7,237 bases of DNA from the NCBI GenBank assembly GCA_031255395.1, contig JAIRSQ010000162.1, positions 1 to 7,237 of the forward strand, in the 5' to 3' direction. Within the stretch, counting starts at the first letter, position 1; the number at the start of each line of letters is the position of its first letter. The notes under the pieces are model-generated. The model saw nothing but the letters and a program-made list of their open reading frames with translations, made no database searches and had not been told where the DNA came from. The position numbers and the translations under genes are program-made. This DNA is from Spirochaetaceae bacterium. GTDB lineage: Bacteria; Spirochaetota; Spirochaetia; Treponematales; Breznakiellaceae. Positions 1-5,199 of the stretch are shown here, piece after piece.

Positions 1-1872
1 CTCGACATGGTTGAAATGTTTTATCGCGACCAAAAAACTTTGTCCTCGTTGCGTTCCATTCTCGCCGGTATGCCGGATTTTGAGCGGCTTTCATCCCGAA
101 TAGCGATGAACAGGGCTCACGGCAAGGATATGCTGGCGTTGAAAAACGCCCTCGCTTCGTTTGAAAGATGTTTTCGACTGCTTGGCGAGGCGCGGCAAAC
201 GAACGGCGGACAGTGCAGGCCGCCGCAATTCGAGGCAGAGGAGGCCGTTTCGTTTGACGAAACGGTCTCCTCGCGGCTTATGGCTCTGAAAGAAACGCTT
301 GAACAGGCTATTTGCGACGAACCTTCGATACTTTTGACGGAGGGAAAGCTGATTCGCTTCGGTTATAACGCCGAATTGGACGCGTTGCGCGACAAAAGGG
401 ACAACGGACGCGCCCTGTTGGAAGCGTATCTTGAGGAAGAACGGCAGAATACCGGCATATCGAACCTTAAAATGCGTTACAACCGGTTGCTGGGCTATCA
501 TTTTGAGGCGGCAACTGCCCAGCTTGGCAAGATTCCGGCTCATTTTATCAAACGGCAGGGACTGGTGTCTGGGGAACGCTTTACCACGGAACGGCTTGCC
601 GCGCTGGAGTCGGAAATAAACGGCGCGTCCGACAGAATGATCGAGTTTGAAAAGGACCTGTTCCTGGCCCTGCGAGAGGAGGCCAAGTCGCTGTTATACG
701 AGATCGGAGCGGCGGCAAAACTTATCGCCGAACTGGATACCGCGCAGTCGCTCGCCCGCGCCGCCGCGGCGCGGGTATGGACGCGCCCTGCCGTTGATAA
801 CGTCAACAGGCTCGCCATAATCGAGGGCCGCCACCCTGTCGTGGAAGCCAGCCTTTCGCGCGGAGAGTTCATTCCCAACGACACGCTACTGGACGCCAGG
901 CCGGACGGACGCGGAGATCCCGCCTTCGCGCTGATAACCGGACCCAACATGGCCGGAAAGTCAACCTATCTGCGTCAGACGGCGCTGATAACTGTGATGG
1001 CGCAGATGGGCAGTTTCGTTCCTGCGCGCAAGGCGGAAATTGGCGCGGCGGACAGAATTTATTGCCGCGTCGGGGCATCGGACAATCTGGCGCGGGGGGA
1101 ATCGACCTTTCTTACCGAAATGCTGGAAACCGCGGCGATTCTGGATTCGGCCACGGAGAGGAGCCTCGTGATAATGGACGAGGTTGGGCGCGGCACGGGG
1201 GCGAGGGACGGGCTTGCCATCGCTCAAGCGGTGAGCGAGTACCTGCTGGATACGGTAAGATGCCGCGCTCTTTTTGCCACCCACTACCACGAGCTTGCCG
1301 CAATGAGCAACCCGCGCATGGCAAACCGCTCTCTTCTTGTGGAAGAGAGCGGCGGCGAGATAGTGTTTCGGCGCCGGCTTGTTGAGGAGGCCGCAGCAGA
1401 ATCTTACGGCCTTCACGTGGCGCGGCTCGCCGGCATTGCGGACGAGGTTTTGGTACGGGCGGAACAGTTGATGGCCGAATCGGGCAAAAAACAGACTGAA
1501 GACTCAGGAGCCGCTCTCTCCGTAGCGGAACCCGAATCGGAGGCCCGCCCGCAGCGCGGCGACGCCGTGCTGCGGGAACTGGCGCTACTCGACATAAACG
1601 CGACCAGCCCCCTAGAAGCGCTGAACCGTGTCTGCCGCTGGAAAAGCCTTGTAAACGAAGACATCTCTCCGCTGCCTCCGCGACGGAAAAAGTGCCTTGT
1701 AAAACAGACCCGCTCCGAGCGGCAGGCAACTGCCCGCTCCGCCGCGCGGCCTGCCCCGGAACCGCCCGTTCAGCGGCATTCACAGCCGTATCTGTTTGCG
1801 GATATGCCGTCCGCCGCCCTAGAATCCGACCCGCTTGGCGGGGTACACTCAAGCTATGAATCCGATACGTAA
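1..1872 (+). CDS. mutS: DNA mismatch repair protein MutS (5'-truncated by window edge)
   Basis: MutS recognises mismatches and small loops in DNA and, on binding ATP, becomes a sliding clamp that recruits MutL. The reading frame is open at the left edge (it begins Leu-Asp-Met-Val-Glu), and this point matches roughly the middle of an ~850-residue MutS. The mismatch-binding N-terminus with its Phe-x-Glu motif therefore lies outside the window, and the ATG at 7 is internal. Visible parts in order are the lever/clamp region (about 7-860), the Walker A motif GPNMAGKST (940-966), the Walker B residues MDE (1174-1182) followed by GRGTGARDG (1186-1212), the switch histidine motif THYHEL (1279-1296), and the C-terminal helical segment ending near SPLEALNRV (about 1606-1632). 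About 70 further residues follow, rich in Arg, Pro and Ala, with QPYLF at 1783-1797. The usual GRGTST reads GRGTGA here. The stop codon lies 17 nt inside the next gene, which implies co-transcription. The family call is secure. Confidence 0.97.
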   Translation, partial: LDMVEMFYRDQKTLSSLRSILAGMPDFERLSSRIAMNRAHGKDMLALKNALASFERCFRLLGEARQTNGGQCRPPQFEAEEAVSFDETVSSRLMALKETLEQAICDEPSILLTEGKLIRFGYNAELDALRDKRDNGRALLEAYLEEERQNTGISNLKMRYNRLLGYHFEAATAQLGKIPAHFIKRQGLVSGERFTTERLAALESEINGASDRMIEFEKDLFLALREEAKSLLYEIGAAAKLIAELDTAQSLARAAAARVWTRPAVDNVNRLAIIEGRHPVVEASLSRGEFIPNDTLLDARPDGRGDPAFALITGPNMAGKSTYLRQTALITVMAQMGSFVPARKAEIGAADRIYCRVGASDNLARGESTFLTEMLETAAILDSATERSLVIMDEVGRGTGARDGLAIAQAVSEYLLDTVRCRALFATHYHELAAMSNPRMANRSLLVEESGGEIVFRRRLVEEAAAESYGLHVARLAGIADEVLVRAEQLMAESGKKQTEDSGAALSVAEPESEARPQRGDAVLRELALLDINATSPLEALNRVCRWKSLVNEDISPLPPRRKKCLVKQTRSERQATARSAARPAPEPPVQRHSQPYLFADMPSAALESDPLGGVHSSYESDT

Positions 1873-2482
1873 ACCCTTTGTATACAGCTATTTTAACGCC
1901 ACCCTGATATTAATCGTCGCAAATGCCGCCGTATTCGCGCTCCAGTCGCTGCTCCCGCGCCTTAGCGTGCTGCTTGCCATGACTCCGTTGCTCGTGCTGC
2001 GCGGCTGTCTCTGGCAGTTTGTCACTTATATGTTCGCGCACGCCAGCTTCAGCCACATACTATTCAATATGCTGGCGCTGTTCGTGTTCGGCTCCCGGAC
2101 TGAACGCTACATGGGCAGCAAAGAGTTTCTGGTTTACTATTTTTTTACCGGCATACTTGCCGGCATCCTTTCGTTCGTTGTTTTTATGCTCACGGGGGCG
2201 ACGCACGTCCCGCTTTTGGGAGCGTCGGGCGCCATATTCGCGGTTCAGCTTGCCTACGCGTCGTTCTTCCCCGACTCCGTCATATACATCTGGGGCATCC
2301 TTCCGGTACGCGCCCCACTGCTGGTTCTTATTTTTTCGTCAATAGAGCTGTTTTCGATGGTTTTTGGCATCTCAAACGGCGTGGCTCACCTTACTCACCT
2401 CGCAGGCTTCGGCTTCGGCTGGCTGTATTTCCTTGCCCGCTACAGCGCGAACCCGTTGCGCCTTATGACAGGGAGACGCTGA
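1856..2482 (+). CDS. Rhomboid family intramembrane serine protease
   Basis: A 208-residue, strongly hydrophobic protein of about six membrane helices with the rhomboid signatures, expected to cut transmembrane segments of other proteins within the inner membrane. Residues 67-71 (HILFN) match the His and Asn that help form the oxyanion hole. GASG at 122-125 supplies the nucleophile Ser124 (2225-2227). AHLTHLAG at 177-184 supplies the catalytic His181 in the last helix, followed by Gly-x-Gly packing residues. The dyad is intact, so an active protease is expected. The ATG at 1856 is preferred. A TTG at 1835 would add seven residues (MAGYTQA) with no family support, and a GGCGGGG stretch lies upstream of the ATG, although about 12 nt away. 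The gene overlaps the mutS 3' end by 17 nt and is followed 4 nt later by a one-helix protein. It is short and has no extra cytoplasmic domain. The substrate cannot be told from sequence. Confidence 0.93.
   Translation: MNPIRKPFVYSYFNATLILIVANAAVFALQSLLPRLSVLLAMTPLLVLRGCLWQFVTYMFAHASFSHILFNMLALFVFGSRTERYMGSKEFLVYYFFTGILAGILSFVVFMLTGATHVPLLGASGAIFAVQLAYASFFPDSVIYIWGILPVRAPLLVLIFSSIELFSMVFGISNGVAHLTHLAGFGFGWLYFLARYSANPLRLMTGRR
2471..2476 (+). promoter_or_regulatory. Ribosome binding site for the 2487 small membrane protein
   Basis: GGGAGA lies inside the last codons of the rhomboid gene, 10 nt before the ATG at 2487. It supports that ATG as a real start and suggests coupled translation with the rhomboid. 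Confidence 0.5.
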
Positions 2483-2486
2483 TTCC

Positions 2487-2720
2487 ATGGAAGAACCGGA
2501 TGCTCCCGAGCGCGACAGCGACATTGTTTTTCATTATTCCCGCGAACACCGCCTGAAAAAAGCGAGCCGCCGCGTCCGCGCCATGTATGAAGACACCCCC
2601 AAAAAGCCCCGCTTCGGCCTGTTCTCCTCGCTAGTCGACTCAAAACCCAAAGCGATACTGTTTGCCGCCATTGTCCTCTTTTGCGTTATAGTCCTGTTGT
2701 TGTTTCCGCCAGCGCAATGA
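2487..2720 (+). CDS. Small single-pass membrane protein, function unknown
   Basis: A 77-residue protein I cannot assign to a named family. Residues 1-18 are acidic to neutral (EEPDAPERDSD), residues 19-42 are strongly basic (HRLKKASRRVRAMYE, then PKKPR), and residues 56-73 form one hydrophobic helix (AILFAAIVLFCVIVLLLF) that ends just before the C-terminus. By the positive-inside rule the N-terminus should be cytoplasmic, giving a tail-anchored-like topology with almost nothing outside the membrane. It has no signal peptide. It starts 4 nt after the rhomboid stop with a Shine-Dalgarno-like sequence inside that gene, so the two are almost surely on one transcript. It could be a partner or substrate of the rhomboid, or an unrelated small envelope protein. 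The reading frame looks real because of its operon-like position, clean domain layout and codon use like its neighbours. Confidence 0.75.
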   Translation: MEEPDAPERDSDIVFHYSREHRLKKASRRVRAMYEDTPKKPRFGLFSSLVDSKPKAILFAAIVLFCVIVLLLFPPAQ

Positions 2721-2832
2721 TGATTAATGAGTAATGATCAGTGATGTATATTGAGGGGGATGGGGGCGAGCAAACCGCCTCGCGACGGCGGCACGGTCCA
2801 AACCGGGATTGCCGGGTACGGTTGTCGCGCCC

Positions 2833-2866
2833 TTTTAACGCCACTAATCTTTTGTTATTGTATACT
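2833..2866 (+). promoter_or_regulatory. Possible folC promoter
   Basis: TATACT at 2861-2866 is a good sigma70-type -10 in a locally AT-rich stretch (2846-2868). No convincing -35 lies at the standard 16-18 nt spacing. TTTTAA at 2833-2838 is 22 nt away from TATACT, though it would be 17 nt from an alternative extended -10 reading (TG at 2853-2854, TATTGT at 2856-2861). Transcription would start near 2870. Confidence 0.4.
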
Positions 2867-2909
2867 ACGCTTGCCGGACGAATTTATGGCAAGGCAAGGG
2901 CAGCCGGTT

Positions 2910-2930
2910 CGCGCCTTAGGCGCGTGCGCC
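2910..2930 (+). repeat. Competing GC hairpins in the folC leader
   Basis: CGCGCC at 2910-2915 pairs perfectly with GGCGCG at 2919-2924 across a TTA loop. The second arm (GGCGC, 2919-2923) could instead pair with GCGCC at 2926-2930. The two pairings exclude each other. Further small stems lie on either side: CTTGCC 2870-2875 with GGCAAG 2888-2893, and GGCG 2942-2945 with CGCC 2949-2952. This may be a structured regulatory leader or simply GC-rich intergenic DNA. Confidence 0.4.
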
Positions 2931-2970
2931 GGACGGACGCTGGCGATGCGCCCAAAATAGAAAATGAAAA

Positions 2971-2974
2971 AGGA
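2971..2974 (+). promoter_or_regulatory. Ribosome binding site deciding the folC start
   Basis: AGGA within AAAAAGGA sits 7 nt before the ATG at 2982, which is ideal spacing. The alternative in-frame ATG at 2964 has only A-rich sequence upstream, so translation most likely starts at 2982. Confidence 0.6.
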
Positions 2975-2981
2975 TGCGTAT

Positions 2982-4376
2982 ATGAGCGGAGAACCCAAAT
3001 TTTCTGACAGCTCGGAAATTTTTGACTGGCTTTCGCGTTTTATAAATCTTGAGCAGGGGTACACTCCGCCAAGCATGCGGCCTGAGCGCATGCAGATTAT
3101 CGGCGGGCTGGCGGGGAACCCTCAGCGGTGCGGCGTTTCTATACATATTGCCGGCTCCAAAGGCAAGGGATCGATAACGGCGATGATTGCCCGTATCCTC
3201 GCTACGGACGGCCTGCGGGTGGCGCGTTACCTGTCACCGCACGTTGCCGAATATCGCGAGCGGATTACGCTGGGCGAGGATTTTTTTGATGAGAGCGTCT
3301 ATCTTGCCGCGGGGGAGGAACTGCGCCGTCTTGCGAATATTCTGTGCGACCCTTCGAGCAACGAGTACAAGGCGATGCTTGACGTATCGGACGGAGTTGC
3401 CCCGGAGCCCACTTTTTTTGAACTCTTGACGCTGTTCTATTTCCTCTGCGCCCGCATAGCCGGGTGCGACGCGCTCGCTGTGGAGACCGGCATGGGCGGG
3501 CGGCTTGATCCGACTAACATCGTCGACTGCGCTGTCGCTGTCATAACAGGCATCGAACTTGAACACGCCGAATTTCTGGGAAACACGGTGAGCGCCGTTG
3601 CCGGTGAGAAAGCGGGCATAATAAAACCGAACCGCCCTGTCGTTTTGGCCGAACAGCTGCCTGAAGCGCTGGACGTGTTTGAACGGGTCGCGACGGAACG
3701 GGACGCCAAGATTTTTTACTGCCCCGAAACCGTTCTTATCAGCAATGTCAAGACGAGCCGCGCCAGAACGGATTTTACGCTTGACTTTAAAAAACCGGGC
3801 TTTTTCGACAAGCCGCTGAACCTGTCGATCGGTATTCCGGGCGAAATTCAGGGGCAAAACGCCGCCCTCGCGACGCTTGCCGTCAAACTGGCCTTCCCCG
3901 CGACGACAGCCGAAACGATACGGCGGGCTCTGGCCGGTTTTGCGCTGCCGGCCCGTTTTGAAAAACTCTGTGATGATCCTCCTGTAATCGTAGACGGCGC
4001 CCATACGGACATAAGCGTCCGCCTCTGCGTAAAAACGTTTACGGAACTTTACGGTTCCGGCGGCATCCTCATATTTGGCTGCGCTCTCGGCAAAAACGAC
4101 GAGGCTATGGCGGACGCCCTGTTGCCGCACTTTTCATACATAATTATTACTACTCCCGGTACGTTCAAGATGAGCGGCCCGGATATGGTCTACGAGACTT
4201 TCAAGCGGCGGCAGTCCCGCGGCGTTTGCGGCAAAACCGGAATAGCCTTCATCAAGGAAACGGCGGACGGCATAAGGCAGGCGCTGGATCGGGCGAAAAG
4301 GGACAAACTGCCCGTCCTTGGCATCGGCTCATTCTACCTTGCCGCCGAAGTGCGAAGTTTTTTCGGCCGCCAGTAA
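2982..4376 (+). CDS. folC: Folylpolyglutamate synthase / dihydrofolate synthase
   Basis: A Mur-ligase-type cytoplasmic enzyme that adds glutamate to dihydropteroate and/or folates using ATP, retaining folates in the cell and completing dihydrofolate synthesis. The 464 residues (from ATG 2982; an upstream ATG at 2964 would add six) fit the family length of 420-470. GSKGKGS at 58-64 is the ATP-binding P-loop and SPHVAEYRERI lies at 85-95. ETGMGGRLDPTN at 168-179 carries the metal-binding Glu168, and LEHAEFLG at 193-200 carries His195. EKAGIIK at 209-215 holds the lysine that is carbamylated in homologues. The C-terminal ligase domain starts near PARFE (323-327) and has VDGAHTD at 337-343, where Thr replaces the usual Asn, then GIGSFYLAAEVR at 447-458. 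Whether it makes dihydrofolate as well as polyglutamates cannot be told from sequence. It appears monocistronic behind its own leader. Confidence 0.95.
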   Translation: MSGEPKFSDSSEIFDWLSRFINLEQGYTPPSMRPERMQIIGGLAGNPQRCGVSIHIAGSKGKGSITAMIARILATDGLRVARYLSPHVAEYRERITLGEDFFDESVYLAAGEELRRLANILCDPSSNEYKAMLDVSDGVAPEPTFFELLTLFYFLCARIAGCDALAVETGMGGRLDPTNIVDCAVAVITGIELEHAEFLGNTVSAVAGEKAGIIKPNRPVVLAEQLPEALDVFERVATERDAKIFYCPETVLISNVKTSRARTDFTLDFKKPGFFDKPLNLSIGIPGEIQGQNAALATLAVKLAFPATTAETIRRALAGFALPARFEKLCDDPPVIVDGAHTDISVRLCVKTFTELYGSGGILIFGCALGKNDEAMADALLPHFSYIIITTPGTFKMSGPDMVYETFKRRQSRGVCGKTGIAFIKETADGIRQALDRAKRDKLPVLGIGSFYLAAEVRSFFGRQ

Positions 4377-4459
4377 CCGGATCTCGGCAAGCAAACGCCA
4401 ATTAGCCTCCCGCCGCGTCGCGAATGAAGCAAAACGGCATATCGGTGTCATAAGTATAT

Positions 4460-4978
4460 ATGAGACCTTTAAGAAAACTAAGGCCGGGCGCGTGGTATGA
4501 AATCCGTACGGCCGTCAACAACCGGAAACCGCTGTTTCAGTCAAGGCTAGCTCTGAAACTTTTCGCCCGGGTTTTGGACGACACGGCGGCGCGCTTCGAT
4601 TTTGAAATTCGCTCTCTGCGCCTGGAAGACGCCGTGCTAGTTTTTTACATTAAACCAGAGGACGGGTTCCGGTTGCCGCGGATTATGCAGTGGCTAAAGC
4701 AGACGTTTGCCGTGAGGTACAACTTGCTAAACGGCTGGACGGGGCATATCTGGGGCGACCGGTACTGGTCTATGATTGTGGAAGGCGAGCCGCCAGAAGG
4801 GGAGGGGAGTTTGAGCGGGGGCGCGGAGGAGGTGAAGGCTGAGGGAGGGGGAATGCCTCTTTCGGGGAGGATGAGGGCTGGGATTAGACCTATTTTGGAG
4901 GAAACAAGGACTAGGGTCAGACCCCTTCCATGGAAACCCTCCAAAATCCCCCGCAAGTCCGCCTCGCTCCCCGCCTGA
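4460..4978 (+). CDS. RAYT/Y1-transposase-like protein without the HUH motif
   Basis: A 172-residue protein whose overall plan matches the IS200/REP-associated tyrosine transposase (RAYT, Y1_Tnp) fold. It opens RPLRKLRPGAWYEIRTAVNNRKPLF, like the usual RPLRIxxPGAxYHVTxRGNxRxxIF. It then has LPRIMQWLKQTFAVRYN (72-88) and GHIWGDRYWS (95-104), matching the GHLWQGRY segment of the family. The central segment that should read MPNHVHLL is replaced by LRLEDAVLVFYIKPEDG (residues 53-69), so both metal-binding histidines are missing, and no YIxxNPVRA catalytic-tyrosine segment follows. The last 60 residues are low-complexity Gly/Glu then Pro/Arg/Lys. It therefore looks like a transposase descendant that cannot cut DNA but may still bind hairpins. 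The ATG is the first start after an in-frame TAA at 4451 and has no clear Shine-Dalgarno, so expression may be low. I recall similar proteins in treponemes. It may be a conserved domesticated family rather than a dying gene. Confidence 0.72.
   Translation: MRPLRKLRPGAWYEIRTAVNNRKPLFQSRLALKLFARVLDDTAARFDFEIRSLRLEDAVLVFYIKPEDGFRLPRIMQWLKQTFAVRYNLLNGWTGHIWGDRYWSMIVEGEPPEGEGSLSGGAEEVKAEGGGMPLSGRMRAGIRPILEETRTRVRPLPWKPSKIPRKSASLPA
4892..4947 (+). repeat. Inverted repeat inside the 3' end of the RAYT-like gene
   Basis: ATTTTGGAGG at 4892-4901 and its exact reverse complement CCTCCAAAAT at 4938-4947 are separated by 36 nt. That spacer contains GGGTC at 4914-4918 facing GACCC at 4920-4924. The structure falls in the coding region for the poorly conserved tail, where chance or selection on RNA or DNA structure are both possible. 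Confidence 0.45.
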
Positions 4979-5031
4979 CCTCGCTCAAACCGGCCTTTTA
5001 GGGGCAAGAACGACGCGAAAACCTGTCTCAA

Positions 5032-5067
5032 CAGACTCCGCCCGCAATCGGTTGCGGGCGGAGTCTG
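5032..5067 (+). repeat. Perfect 16-bp-stem inverted repeat (REP-like palindrome or terminator)
   Basis: The arms 5032-5047 and 5052-5067 are exact reverse complements (CAGACTCCGCCCGCAA against its complement) around a 4-nt TCGG loop. The stem is long and GC-rich and would form a very stable RNA or cruciform hairpin. No T tract follows (CCCCGTCTCTCC) on either strand, so it is not a textbook intrinsic terminator. It could still stop or stabilise the upstream transcript, or be a REP-type element linked to the transposase-like gene that ends 54 nt upstream. Confidence 0.7.
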
Positions 5068-5134
5068 CCCCGTCTCTCCGCTTTAGAGCGCCTTGCCTTC
5101 GCATTCGCCCCTGACCGCATAATTTGCAATGCTG

Positions 5135-5163
5135 TTGCCAATTTTATTTTTATATGCTATACT
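5135..5163 (+). promoter_or_regulatory. Strong sigma70-type promoter for the flotillin operon
   Basis: TTGCCA at 5135-5140 (-35, five of six consensus bases) and TATACT at 5158-5163 (-10, five of six) are separated by exactly 17 nt. TG at 5155-5156 adds an extended -10. The AT-rich island (5141-5165) contrasts with the GC-rich surroundings. Transcription should begin near 5170, giving a leader of about 30 nt. Confidence 0.8.
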
Positions 5164-5188
5164 GATTATGGCTTTATGACGATTGGTT

Positions 5189-5194
5189 AAGGGG
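5189..5194 (+). promoter_or_regulatory. Ribosome binding site for the flotillin gene
   Basis: AAGGGG lies 5 nt before the ATG at 5200 and fixes that start. Confidence 0.7.
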
Positions 5195-5199
5195 TTATT

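Larger units (their letters stand above)
2721..2981 (+). other. Intergenic region and folC leader
   Basis: 261 nt between the small membrane protein and folC. The first 25 nt are AT-rich with repeated TAATGA-like units (about 2724-2744) and stops in several frames. The middle is GC-rich with no gene I can support. Next comes a plausible -10 element at 2861-2866, followed by a leader of about 110 nt with several short hairpins. No Rho-independent terminator with a T tract is visible after the small membrane protein, so read-through from upstream into folC is possible. Confidence 0.6.

Noticed and set aside
1112..1852. Long open frame on the - strand opposite mutS (246 codons)
   Set aside because: It lies antisense to clear MutS coding sequence. 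Its translation is Arg/Pro/Ala-rich with no recognisable domain, as expected for a shadow frame in GC-rich DNA.
1835..1855. TTG at 1835 as the rhomboid start
   Set aside because: The extra seven residues have no family support. The ATG at 1856 gives the usual short N-terminus before the first membrane helix.
2870..2960. Tetrahydrofolate riboswitch upstream of folC
   Set aside because: Considered because of the gene context, but I do not see the conserved core of the known THF riboswitch class. Only generic GC-rich stems are visible.
2964..2981. ATG at 2964 as the folC start
   Set aside because: It has no Shine-Dalgarno, whereas the ATG at 2982 has AGGA at 7 nt spacing. The upstream start cannot be fully excluded.
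2741..3007. Possible small + strand genes in the folC leader (GTG at 2741 or TTG-type starts near 2751)
   Set aside because: The translations are Arg/Gly-rich without domains, there is no convincing ribosome site, and they run into the folC start in another frame.
3234..4130. Long open frame on the - strand opposite folC (298 codons)
   Set aside because: It is fully antisense to conserved FolC motifs, and its translation resembles no family and is rich in Arg and Phe. It has no ribosome site or operon context.
4318..4500. Short + strand frame bridging the end of folC and the start of the RAYT-like gene
   Set aside because: It overlaps two better-supported genes in other frames and has no recognisable content.
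4460..5067. Complete mobile element (IS200/IS605-type)
   Set aside because: No HUH nuclease motif, no accessory TnpB gene, and no identifiable left and right ends paired around the gene. It is better described as a transposase-derived gene.
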